Source of the DNA: Dendrolimus kikuchii
Taxonomy: Eukaryota > Arthropoda > Insecta > Lepidoptera > Lasiocampidae
Direction of reading: 5' to 3'
Assembly: GCA_019925095.2 (NCBI GenBank)
Contig: CM034391.1
Coordinates: forward strand, 26,339,051 to 26,403,050
Length of the DNA stretch: 64,000 nt
Shown one piece after another: positions 44,168 to 53,483 of this stretch; position 1 is the first letter of the stretch; the number at the start of each line of letters is the position of its first letter. The position numbers and the translations under genes were made by a program. Under the pieces are notes generated by a model. It saw nothing but the letters and a program-made list of their open reading frames with translations. It did not search any database and had not been told where the DNA came from.

Positions 44168-44245
44168 TTTTTTTTTATTGGACTTGACTTTATGTTGTTG
44201 GTCCGAAGACCTCACAACGTTACCGGGACTTCGGAGCGAGCTTTC
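44168..44245 (-). mobile_element. Jockey 3'-terminus fragment
   Basis: ttttttattggacttgactt then tatgttgttggtccgaagac, as at 26490 and 45895 (minus sense tail). Confidence 0.65.
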
Positions 44246-44946
44246 TATCCTGTTAGAACCGGTAGGTGGCGCTGAAATCGGGTTCTAGAATCCTCCTAAT
44301 TACCTGGAGCGATTTTGGTGATTTTGTTTTTGTGTGTTTGAGTGGGTTTCCGGATGGTTTAAATCCACAATTGGAACCGGTAGGTGGCGCTGGGATCGGG
44401 TCCTAGATTTTAATTTTTTCAGAGCAGAACAACGTCTGCCGGGGCCGCTAGTTTACAAATAAAAAGAAAACCACATCATATGTATATGTAAATATATACA
44501 GTACTAATGTCATAAAAATAATTTTTAAAATTTTTGTTTATCTGTCTCTGTATGGATGTTCAGGCTAATCTCTGAAAATGCTGTACCAATTTTGACAGGG
44601 CACTGACAAATAGCGGATGTTATAAGGAGTAACTTTGGCTATATTTGACGCGCAGGGTTGCCAACAATCAAAAATATTAACACCTTAAGCTAGAGTCAAA
44701 AACACGTAACCTCGCGATAATTACTAGAAAAATCCGAGAAAAATTAAGAATAATTGACGTTTTGTAATAATCTTTATTTATAACCTATTTTATAACACGA
44801 TACTATGATGTTAATTTTCAGAATTTGGTAACCCTGCGCGCCAAATTATCGTGAACGGGGAATACTTATTTTCCAAGGATCCGCGAAAAAAAACCAGACG
44901 AAGTCGCGGTCGCAGCTAGTATGATCTAAAATTCCAATAATCGTTT
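44246..44946 (+). mobile_element. Helitron-like 3' ends
   Basis: 44375-44452 ends acgtctgccggggccgctag plus T. A second terminus, acgaagtcgcggtcgcagct then ag plus T, is at about 44897-44919. accggtaggtggcgctg occurs twice (about 44258 and 44378). No ORF. Confidence 0.5.
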
Positions 44947-45174
44947 CTTTTTTGCAGGAGTTCAGCAGACAGGCAGACGGCCCACTCGATGGAAAGCGGT
45001 TACCATCGCCTATGGACATTTGCAACACCAAAGGTGCTACAAATGCGCTGCTGCTCTCTTAAGGGAGACTGGAACCTGGTCACTAATACCGGAACACAAC
45101 TCAAGGTTGTTACGGCGACATACTTTAGACCAGGTGTGGTAGCCATCCAGTCGGGCAAATGCCCTACCACCTGG
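44947..45174 (-). mobile_element. SINE-V, short form
   Basis: Minus-strand copy ending at ctaccacctggc, the short-form boundary. Confidence 0.85.
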
Positions 45175-45510
45175 CATCTTTTCACAGCCGAGGTATATAT
45201 TTCCACTTATATCAGGAAAACTTGATTTATGTCTTTCACTTGTCATAAATGTCACAGCAGTCAAAAGTTGGATAACTTTGGATCTCTCGCATGCGAGTAC
45301 CAATTTACGAATTCTCCCACGGCATAGCTATGAATATCTCGTGTAACAAGCTCTTATATTTTTGAATTACGGGCGTCATGTTACGTGTATGAAATGATAA
45401 TTGCCTTTTACACTACGCTCTTATAGCGGTCGTAAGCCGTTTTCATGCGTATTAATATTTGGAGAATTTCATAATTTTCATAGGTCTTTATTAGGGTGTA
45501 CCTTGTTTTT
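45175..45510. other. Unassigned stretch
   Basis: Nothing recognised. Confidence 0.2.
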
Positions 45511-45553
45511 CTATTATTGCTGAAGCTCAGCAGACAAGATGACGGCCCAACTG
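45511..45553 (-). mobile_element. SINE-V 3' stub
   Basis: attgctgaagctcagcagac to gacggcccaactgtgga, only the last about 40 nt, abutting the next SINE. Confidence 0.55.
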
Positions 45554-45797
45554 TGGACGGCCTCTGTAGTTGAGCGGGCTAAGCCTTTGCCGGCGTACCT
45601 CAATGCAGTGCAGAGGTTCCGGGTTCGATTCCTAGTATAGTAAATTTCGGAAACGTATTTTCTCCGTTATTTACTATGGTCTGGGTGTCTGGGATCGCCC
45701 CCGGAGTATTCCGTTGTATATTACCCATAACAAGCGTAACTTGCTTAATTTGGGGATATACAATATGTGTGTTTGTCTGCCGATTATTATTATTATA
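45554..45797 (+). mobile_element. tRNA-derived SINE (tSINE1)
   Basis: Full copy: ggcctctgtagttgagcggg, B box gggttcgattcc, body, then gccgattattattattat. Confidence 0.88.
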
Positions 45798-45889
45798 ACT
45801 AGCATAGTGTCCTAGTTGACCTAAGATGCACTAATACTAAATAAAACACTTGACTTGATGTACTGGTTTATTGAACTGAACAAAATATT

Positions 45890-46115
45890 TTTTTTTTTTA
45901 TTGGACTTGACTTTATGTTGTTGGTCCGAAGACCTTACAACTCTACCGGGGTTTTTGGGGCGATTGCCTTCGCGAAGCGAAGGCGCTCGAGCCCGGGGGG
46001 GCAACTTGCTCGAGGGAGCTCCCTAAGGAGTTTTACCTCGGCTGGACTGTTGCCATGAGAGGGGATGAATTTAATGATGCCCACCATAGGGCGACACAAA
46101 GCACTAATTGAGAAG
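45890..46115 (-). mobile_element. Jockey 3'UTR fragment
   Basis: Same sequence as 26490-26670 (ggagctccctaaggagtttt, gatgaatttaatgatgccca), with an extra cgaagcgaaggcgctcgag inverted repeat near 45975. Truncated before the pseudoknot-type module. Confidence 0.75.
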
Positions 46116-46214
46116 AACTAAATAATGGGAATAGTACAAAAGAGGTTACCAAAATATATTGTACAAAAAATAGTGTGTTCGATTAGGAAACAACGCCATC
46201 TAGATTTGTACTGA

Positions 46215-46558
46215 CTGAACTATTGGACTAAGTATGGCGCTGTCTCCGACATATAGCGTTTCGTCCGCTTCGTTGGTATTTCCAACATATATCGGTGGCG
46301 TGAGTCCGTACGTCTGCTTATCCGGTGGTAGAATGATGAGAGAGAAACCAATTCATGTAATTCCGCAGCACACTCCCCGAAGTGTATCCTATAGAATACC
46401 GACAAACTGGCGACCTTACGTCGATGACTTAGGCTCTGAAGCCTCTCGTCGAATAGTCGATTATTGCCTATCAGTTTCTTAGCTCTTTTCTCTATTAACT
46501 CGAGTGTCTCTAACTGGTATTTAGCTGAACCATCCCAATGATTAGAGCAGTATTCCAT
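46215..46558 (-). pseudogene. LINE RT C-terminal fragment
   Basis: Minus-strand frame of 112 codons: MEYCSNHWDGSAKYQLETLE, then [20 protein letters not shown] and FYHRISRRTDSRHRYM. It overlaps the fragment at 31201-31577 ([20 protein letters not shown]) and adds the upstream M-E-Y-C-S-x-x-W motif that closes the RT thumb. LINE-V has the same order (MEYCSHLWAG then FASLCVFYRLYNGEC). The C-terminal W-N-x-L-P part is lost. The 5' side is cut off at 46558, where a SINE-V stub begins within 20 bp. Dead fragment of a LINE family related to but distinct from LINE-V. Confidence 0.7.
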
Positions 46559-46576
46559 GCAAGACCGTACTCGTGC

Positions 46577-46627
46577 TGCAGGAGTTCATCAGACAGGCAG
46601 ACGGCTCACTTGATGGAAAACGGTTAC
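46577..46627 (-). mobile_element. SINE-V 3' stub
   Basis: gcaggagttcatcagacagg to ggaaaacggttacc. Confidence 0.75.
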
Positions 46628-46971
46628 CAAAATGTAAACGTAGTATGTACGTAAACGTAGTTGTATTATAGAATTGAAGGCTGTCGTCGATTGGCCCGGT
46701 CACCCTAATTTATGGGTCCATTATTTACCAATGGGTCCTTCTCTACGGGTGGCTCTAGATACGTTGTATATTGTTTATATACTTGTCATAAATTTTATTT
46801 ATTTTGATCGTAAATCAACACGCTGTTACAATGAAAGTGAAAATGTATTCTTATAAAAATTAAAGACACCATATCTATTATTAACCATAAAAAAATATTA
46901 TTTTGGCTCCTCTTCGATTACATGAATTTATCAAAATTGAAAAGGAGATGATCAGGACCAGTCATAATTTT
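46628..46971. other. Unassigned stretch
   Basis: cgtagtatgtacgtaaacgt at about 46635 is a short direct repeat; otherwise nothing. Confidence 0.2.
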
Positions 46972-47205
46972 GCCAGGTGGTAGGGCATTTGCCCGACTGG
47001 ATGGCTACCACTCCTGGTCTAAAGTATGTCACCATAACAACCTTGAGTTGTGCTCCGGCATTAGTGACCAGGTTCCAGTCTCCCTTAAGAGAGCAGCAGC
47101 GCATTTGTAGCACCTTTGGTGTTGCAAATGTCCATAGGCGATGGTAACCGTTTTCCATCAAGTGGGCCGTCTGCCTGTCTGCTGAACTCCTGCAATAAAA
47201 AAAAA
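46972..47205 (+). mobile_element. SINE-V, short form
   Basis: Starts gccaggtggtagggcatt, the short-form boundary, and is complete to the A tail. Confidence 0.85.
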
Positions 47206-47330
47206 GTGCATTTCAATAATGTATACAGCCTATTTGAGAATGATCTATACAAAATTAAAACTACTTAACAAATATAATTTACTTTTTTGGGTTCGCGTTT
47301 GACCAGTACCTCGCTCGATTTTGAGCGGAG

Positions 47331-47520
47331 ATATGGTCTAATATCGAGCATGCTTACTCTAGGTAAGCGTGCTCGATCCTAGACCTATACCTATAAGTAC
47401 CTGTTCACACGGGACTTGAAGATATCCAGGTTGTTTCGGGAAAAACAGACTCCGGCAGTGAGTTCCACTCCTTGCGGTGCGCATAATGAAGGTGGACTCA
47501 AAGCGCTTTGTTCGTATAGA
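47331..47520 (-). pseudogene. LINE RT extreme C-terminus
   Basis: On the minus strand the codons for a RTAKEWNSLPESVFPE-like segment, then [13 protein letters not shown] and GRGS-like ends, can be followed with frame changes. They parallel [19 protein letters not shown] at 31.4 kb. Only about 60 codons remain, with frameshifts near 47440. A 20-bp inverted repeat, cgagcatgcttactctaggt and its near complement, sits at the end. Old, dead fragment. Confidence 0.5.
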
Positions 47521-47721
47521 TTCGTCATATAACCTAATGTTAGAGGACGACGTAGTTACCTACATTGATTTACCTGTTCATACCTGCTTGCTAGGTAGCC
47601 ATGAACGGGAATAAGATGACAAGCTATCATCGGAGTGTTTACAAATCAACATAATTTGATCAAAAATATGTCTCATGATTTAAATAGATTTATTGTTTCA
47701 TCGTGTACATGGAATAATTTA

Positions 47722-47893
47722 ATAATATAATAATAATAATAGCAGCCCATAAATGTCCCACTGCTGGGCTCGGGCCTCCCACTATAGGGGAACGGACAGT
47801 ATACCCGCCACGCTTGTCCAAGGCGGCTTGGCAGGTTTGACACATCGGTTGTCTCGATGTGCAGGTTGCATCACGATGTTTTCCTTCACCATT
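47722..47893 (-). mobile_element. tSINE2, 3' part
   Basis: ataataataatagcagccca then cccactgctgggctcgggcc and ttgtctcgatgtgcagg; minus-strand body with the (ATT)n tail. The tRNA-like head is missing. Confidence 0.75.
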
Positions 47894-47959
47894 ATTATGG
47901 AATAATTTATTGCTACATAATTAGCAAGGTTATAACAGAGTAAGTCGATGTAGGTGTCA

Positions 47960-48290
47960 AAATCTGTCAATACAGAAAAAAAAGACAAATTCTTCGATAT
48001 ATATTTACTTTATTTGAGTGTCGAGTGAAAAAATGTTAGTTTTTGATATTTTAAGAACTACCTCCAAAGGACAGCTCAAAAAAAAATAATTAAAAGGTCG
48101 CTCCAATTTTTTTTGAGATTTCAAAAACTGTTTTTTTTTTAATTTTCTCGTTAGTGTATAATTTTATAGACCAAAAAATAAGACGTTTCTGAAAGTTTCA
48201 GTTCATAATTTGAATTTTTAAAGGTCGCTCATAATTTTTTTTATGTACTAGTGTATTACTTTAGATTTTTTCAAACGAGTAACCACCCTA
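47960..48290 (-). mobile_element. AGGGTGGCGC TIR element, uninterrupted copy
   Basis: It matches, in reverse, the two halves around the mariner at 60345-61928. It holds aggacagctcaaaaaaaaat, tttctcgttagtgtataat and aaggtcgctcataatttttt. The right end, aaccacccta, matches the TIR; the left end has decayed. The mariner target in the other copy corresponds to about 48188 here. Confidence 0.7.
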
Positions 48291-48521
48291 AGTATATATT
48301 ATATACCTATAGATATAAACTCTTCCTGTTTAAATTACTATTTCTATGTATGTTTTTAGTTCTTTGATTAGATATCTTAGTTTAGTTCTATCTGTGGTGA
48401 TTCGTTAATAGCTCACTATTTATTACCAATGTGTTATTAATAAAATGAGAATAGTTGATAGTCATCCAAAATTTGTAAAATCACAATATTATTTCATAAG
48501 AACCCAAGTATTTAGGTAGCC

Positions 48522-48840
48522 TTTTTTTATTTTTTTTTATTGCAGGAGTTCAGCAGACAGGCAGACGGCCCACTTGATGGAAAGCGGTTACCATCGCCTA
48601 TTGACATTTAAAACACCAAAGGTGCTACAAATGCGCTGCTGCCCTCTTAAGGGAGACTGGAACCTGGTCACTAATGCCGGAACACAACTCAAGGTTGTTA
48701 TGGCGACATACTTTAAACCAGGGGTGGTAGCCATCCAGTCGGACAAATGCCCTACCACCTGGCTGTGGGTTGTTTTGTCGCCTCTTACGACAGGCCGCCC
48801 GGCCGCAGGAAATTGTATTCTTTCTCCGTTCCTGCACGGA
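48522..48840 (-). mobile_element. SINE-V, full-length copy
   Basis: Complete from the T run to gttcctgcacggat. Confidence 0.9.
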
Positions 48841-49085
48841 TGAAAAGCCTTAAGCTATTACATGAATAAAATATAACATATAAGAATCATACAAATAATA
48901 AACCTATACCATAATAAGTCTTAATTTTACATACACATACACACATATACATATTATCACGCCTGTTTCCCATGGGGGTAGGCAGAGACTATAGATCTCC
49001 ACTTGCGACAATCCTGACAAGCAATTTTCGCTTCATCTACTTTCATTAACCTCTTCATACATGCACGTTTATTTGATATGCTTTT

Positions 49086-49188
49086 TTTTTTTTATTGCAG
49101 GAGATCAGCAGACAGGCAGACGGCCCACTTGATGGAAAGCGGTTACCATCACCTATGGACATTTGCAACACCAAAGTTGCTACAAATG
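49086..49188 (-). mobile_element. SINE-V 3' fragment inserted in RTE-B
   Basis: tttgatatgctttt at 49072-49085 and 49189-49202 is a 14-bp exact target duplication. The fragment (about 103 bp) ends at ttgctacaaatg. Confidence 0.9.
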
Positions 49189-49700
49189 TTTGATATGCTT
49201 TTTACCTGACCTCGTTGTAACACTTCTGTTATTTGATCATGGCGTGTACGTCGTGGTCTACCGGTACCAACTCTACCATTCACAATACTGTCATACACTT
49301 GTTTTGTGATTCTATTTTCATCTATCCTCTCTACATGCCCAAACCACCTTAACATTCCTGTTTCAACTCTTATTATTACATCTTCTTTCAATCCACAACG
49401 CTCCCTTATTACACTATTTCGTATCATATCATTCATGCTTACCTCACATATACTTCTCAAAGCTCTCATTTCAACTGCATTTATTCTGCTTTCATGCTTC
49501 TTCTGCCACACCCAACTTTCACTGCCGTACATTAGTGTTGGCACCAACACCCCTTAATGGACAACTAAGCGTTCCTTTACAGACATGTTTTGGCTTTTCA
49601 TAAAAGAGTTTAGCGCTCCATTCACCTTATTGCCTGCAATTACTCTTCTTTCGATGTCACTTTCATGCTTTCCGTCTCTAGTAAACATGTACCCTAGATA
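49189..49700 (-). pseudogene. RTE-B reverse transcriptase C-terminus
   Basis: Minus-strand frame: LVPTLMYGSESWVWQKKHES, INAVEMRALRSICEV, GMLRWFGHVERIDENRITKQ and VGTGRPRRTRHDQITEVLQR. The motif order is the same as RTE-A at 22237-22935, with about half the residues changed, so it is a separate subfamily. A TAA just upstream of LVPTLMYG (49555) breaks the frame from the preceding part, which continues in another frame to about 49700 (in minus sense a MFTRDGKHESDIERR-like stretch). The 3' coding end resumes at 49085 and below, after the SINE-V insertion. Confidence 0.75.
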
Positions 49701-50114
49701 AATAAATTATGTCTTAATTTTAATGTTAAATTAATTAAGCAGCAATCACGCCTAGAGTACAAAATAAGACGTCTTGTTGTACTCTCTTCTGTCTTCTCTC
49801 ACTGCTTCGGGTTTACGTTACAAACAGATCCTCCTATGGCTTTTTTTAATGTAATTTATTTTTTTAAGTAATCGTATTTGCTCAGCCTGTGATTCCAGAA
49901 ACAAAATAAAAAGTAAACACCCTTAATAAGTACCAGAAGCAAGGTGGCACAACATTAATTCAATTCAACGGAGCGAAGAGATTTTCACCGCTTACGGCGC
50001 TTTCTTTGCCTTTGAGCAAGCCCTATTATGCCACAGTACGGAATATAATCAGTGGTGAACATGAGACATATTTTTTTTAATACAACCATTATTTTAAAAC
50101 ATAGACAGACAGTG
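49701..50114. other. Unassigned stretch
   Basis: No recognisable gene or repeat. Confidence 0.2.
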
Positions 50115-50460
50115 AGTGTCGGGGTGAAGGTAAGGAAAGGAATGCTCCGGTGGTTCGGGCATGTGGAAAGAATGTATTATGAAAGAATGACTAAACAGAT
50201 ATACAATGCAAAAGTGGATGGATGCAGAAGTCGTGGAAGGCCACGACACACTTTCCATGATCAAATTCATCGTGTACTAGCAGAAGGTGATGTCAGGAGC
50301 CTTAAGAACAGACGAGCGTGCATGACAAGAGTTATGAATGTCAAAGAAGCAAGTGAGGTGTGTAAGGATAAGCCTAAATGGCGCTCTGTTGTCCGTGCCT
50401 ACCCCGCAAGGGAACTGGCGTGAAGTTATGTATGTATGTATGTATGTATAAATATATTTA
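50115..50460 (+). pseudogene. RTE-A C-terminal fragment
   Basis: The frame reads [20 protein letters not shown], then [20 protein letters not shown] and CKDKPKWRSVVRAYPAREL, stop, then (TATG)n. It is the same end as 22.6-22.96 kb, without stops inside. The truncation falls 19 codons before the GRPR block's WFGHVERM motif. The upstream 20 codons of the apparent 123-codon frame come from flanking DNA. Dead, 5'-truncated insertion. Confidence 0.8.
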
Positions 50461-50464
50461 GTTA

Positions 50465-50590
50465 ATGACAAGAGTTATGAATGTCAAAGAAGCAAGTGAG
50501 GTGTGTAAGAATAAGCCTAAATGGCGCTCTGTTGCTCGTGCCTACTCCGCAAGGGAACTGGCGTGAAGTTATGTATGTATGTATAAATAT
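50465..50590 (+). mobile_element. Second RTE-A 3' end in tandem
   Basis: atgacaagagttatgaatgt to tatgtatgtataaatatatt. Only the last about 110 bp of RTE-A, 15 bp after the previous copy. taaatatatt follows both tails, so this is either a second insertion or a local duplication. Confidence 0.7.
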
Positions 50591-51014
50591 ATTGGTAACT
50601 ACTCAAATGTTGATTCTGAAATTGTAAGAGCCAAGTCACGAAGCGTGATGGAACATAGTTGAACATCTAATTTACAGACTCTGTGATTTTGCTGCCTTGA
50701 GTCGCAGCTTCTTCGTTCAGATTAAGTATTGCGGATTACGTGTAATAATACTTTTGGGTTTAGTTGCTCTACAGAAGAAATGGTGGTATGAAATAAATTA
50801 AATTTCAACATGCGAATATAAAGGAAATGCTCTTGGAAATATCTGCATTTAACATTACATCGTAAGCTTAAGTATTAAGCTACACTTAAAAACTTACTTA
50901 AAATTCATTTAACTTACTAAAGAAATTTATATAAACTAAAATTAAAAAACAAGCAAATATGTATTTACAATTAATAGATTATGTATGCAATTATATAGAT
51001 GAAAAACTGAATTA
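50591..51014. other. Unassigned stretch
   Basis: Nothing recognised. Confidence 0.2.
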
Positions 51015-51129
51015 AAAACGCTCCGGTGGTTCGGGCATGTGGAAAGAATGCATGATGAAAGAATGACTAAACAGATATACAATGCAAAAGTGGATGGATG
51101 CAGAAGTCGTGGAAGGCCGCGACACACCG
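51015..51129 (+). mobile_element. RTE-A internal fragment
   Basis: cgctccggtggttcgggcat to gaaggccgcgacacacc; it lacks the 3' end and tail, unusual for this family. Confidence 0.7.
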
Positions 51130-51399
51130 ACACAGCGCTGATTTTCAGTACCAGCCTCCATCAAGTCACAAGTGACCCAAACAAATAACTTCTTTTTGCC
51201 CTTTTGAAGCAAATTTAAAACAATTTTACTTAATACTAACAACAATCAAACATCTCCTATAGTCCAGATATTGTACTTTCGCGTAATAAATAATACTATT
51301 ATAAGTACGCATACACGGATACATTTTAAACAGATATATAAATAAATGTAACAAATTTTAAAATAATATGTAATGATAAAAATTGAAGCTATATACATA
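51130..51399. other. Unassigned stretch between two RTE-A pieces
   Basis: Nothing recognised. Confidence 0.2.
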
Positions 51400-51605
51400 C
51401 ATAGATACATACATACATACATAACTTCACGCCAGTTCCCTTGCGGGGTAGGCACGAACAACAGAGCGCCATTTAGGCCCATTCTTACACACCTCACTTG
51501 CTTCTTTGACATTCATAACTCTTGTCATGCACACTCGTCTGTTCTTAAGGCTCCTGACATCACCCTCTGCTAGTACACGATCAATTTGATCATTGAAGGT
51601 GTGAA
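51400..51605 (-). mobile_element. RTE-A 3' end
   Basis: (TATG)n side at 51400-51422, minus-strand coding end, stopping at tcattgaaggtgtga. It begins where the plus-strand piece at 51015-51129 ends, so the two together cover one RTE-A 3' end without overlap beyond cacacc. Confidence 0.75.
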
Positions 51606-51658
51606 GCTATATATATATATATATAAATCAATTGCTGTTCGTTAGTCTCCGTGTGTTT

Positions 51659-51938
51659 TATCCGTGCAGGAACAGAGAAAGAAAAAGAATACAATTTCCT
51701 GCGGCCGGGCGGCGTGTCGTAAGAGGCGATGAAACAACCTACATCCAGGTGGTAGGGCATTCCCGACTGGATGGCTACCACCCCTGCTCTAGAGGTAGGT
51801 AGACCAGGTTCAAGTCTCCCTTAAGAGAGCAGCAGCGCATTTGTAGCACCTTCGGTGTTGCAAATGTCCATAGGCGATGGTAACCGCTTTCCATCAAATG
51901 GGCTGTCTGCCTGGCTGCTGAACTCCGGCAATAAAAAA
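51659..51938 (+). mobile_element. SINE-V, full-length with internal deletion
   Basis: Both ends present (atccgtgcaggaacagag; ctccggcaataaaaaa). About 40 bp around the cataacaaccttgagttg stretch are missing, and gaaaaa is inserted near 51680. Confidence 0.85.
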
Positions 51939-52344
51939 AAATACCATACATATTTGTTTCTCAGTAATAAGTGTGAATAGTGCAAAAGACGAGGCTTGGT
52001 TGGAACGACGAATTCGTAAGCTCCTGTAGGTGCACTTAGATGCACTTGAGATAATTAGGACTAGTCCATACGAAAGGTACATTTTCGGATTAAAATAACC
52101 TTTTAACTTGTAAACACTAAAATCAACGGAAAGCTATCATTTAGACAAAAAATTAATAAACAATTCAATTAATACGTTAAATACGTGCAGAGTATTAATG
52201 TAAATAAAGTTCAATTGTAGCGTCACAGCTTACCTAATTGTGATAAAAATAATTACTTATTGAATTTCGGGGTCAGTCTGCAAATGTAACATATATGACA
52301 TGACCAAAATAGTTAATAATTATTATAATTATTAACTACAAGAG
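51939..52344. other. Unassigned stretch
   Basis: No gene. attattataattattaacta at 52320-52340 is probably the (TTA)n tail of the next repeat. Confidence 0.25.
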
Positions 52345-52822
52345 GGCTTTGTGGACCTCCAGGGGGGCTTTGTGGCGAAGCCGTAGGTGAGTAGCGACAC
52401 CTAGTACCTGACTCCGGGGGCCAAGGCAAGGCCCCCGCCTCCGTGCTTGCCTTAACAAGCCGGCACGGAGTGCAGATCGCTAGAGCTAAGACTCAAGCTC
52501 CAGGGGTGGAAGTGATAAATAGCCTAACGTCGGAAGTAGCTTCGGCCATAGTCCCCATATTCCCAGACCCCTAGTACCATTAGCAGTTCACCACAATAGC
52601 CCGGTACTTTTTGTCCTCATTTCCCACAATAGTCCTACACTGGCCGGGGCTTGTCCTTGGGTGCATTACTATATAGTGTAGACAGGGATAATCGCCGGCC
52701 AGTGTCACGCCACATGTACATTAAATTTGTCAAGGGGCCTCTACGTGTTGGCCTTCCCATTGCCCCACGCAAGCCCCCCAAAAGTCCGGGCCATTTTTAT
52801 GGCCCGTGGTCTTGAAAGACAT
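52345..52822 (-). mobile_element. (TTA)n-tailed repeat, left inverted copy
   Basis: Same family and strand as 3361-3850, inverse to 56511-57085. About 200 bp between the gtcggaagtagcttcgg and ccatagtccccatattcc stretches are deleted. ggctttgtgg is duplicated at its end. Confidence 0.7.
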
Positions 52823-52828
52823 ACAGTA

Positions 52829-52857
52829 TAATAATAATCGGCAGACAAACACACATA
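52829..52857 (-). mobile_element. tSINE1 tail piece
   Basis: ataataataatcggcagaca then aacacaca; only the (ATT)n tail and last 20 nt, as at 8703-8730. Confidence 0.5.
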
Positions 52858-52880
52858 TCCGTGCATACACATATGCGTTT

Positions 52881-53069
52881 ATCCGTGCAGGAACGGAGAA
52901 AGAATACAGTTTCCTGCGGCCGGGCGGCCTGTCGTAAGAGGCGAGAAACAACCCACAGCTAGGTGGTAGGGCTATGCCCGCCTGGATAGCTACCACCCTT
53001 GGTCTGGAGTATGCCGCCATAACTGCCTTGTGTGGTGTTCCGGCATTAGAGACCAAGTTCCAGTCCCCC
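52881..53069 (+). promoter_or_regulatory. LINE-V 5'UTR segment shared with SINE-V
   Basis: About 90 percent identical to SINE-V nt 1-190 by eye, and ends where the SINE-V internal junction lies (gttccagtc then ccc). Non-LTR elements carry internal promoters at their 5' ends, so this region probably drives transcription of both. gcaggaa and ttcctgc within the first 40 nt form a possible 7-bp helix, followed by ggcc/ggcc and gtcg/cgac helices. Confidence 0.6.
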
Positions 53070-53483
53070 AACTCCGAAGTGCTACAGTGTCTGCGAAATC
53101 TGGAACTCGTTGTGTGTCTAAGTCTACTGCATTTCCGCAGGCGTGATGAGGTGAAGTGGGGGTCAGGGAGACCCGATGAAACGGTTGACCGCTGGCCGCC
53201 CGCCAGGTAGTAGGGGACCTGAACCCGGACTAACCAATCCCATGGAGGCTGACCCACCAACTGGCGCATAATCTTGGGGAACACTGTCGTGCCGGTTGGT
53301 GACCGGATGTGGCCAGGCAGTGTTCTCCGGGGAGGATCGGGGGCCCTTCCGTGCCCCACATCAGCTCTTCATACAACCTGCGCATTTGGGGGACAATGGC
53401 ATACATCACACTTTTTTTCCTCTTCGTCGCAGACACGTTAGCACTTCCTTAGACTTCCCTTTTCATAATTTTTATTAATCTTC
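53070..53483 (+). other. LINE-V-specific 5'UTR
   Basis: GC-rich, not in SINE-V. It has no ORF1-like protein with a coiled coil or CCHC knuckles; the 78-codon frame at 52974-53210 resembles nothing. ttttttcctcttcgtcgcag at 53412-53431 looks like a 3' splice site but no partner is evident. Confidence 0.4.

Larger units (their letters stand above)
48930..49700 (-). mobile_element. RTE-B element, truncated, split by SINE-V
   Basis: Minus-strand RTE copy of a second subfamily. Its 3' end is at about 48940 (cacatacacacatatacat, cacgcctgtttcccatgggg). A SINE-V fragment lies at 49086-49188. Confidence 0.75.

Noticed and set aside
52974..53210. LINE-V ORF1 (78 codons)
   Set aside because: It starts inside the SINE-V-shared region and lacks coiled-coil, RRM or CCHC features.
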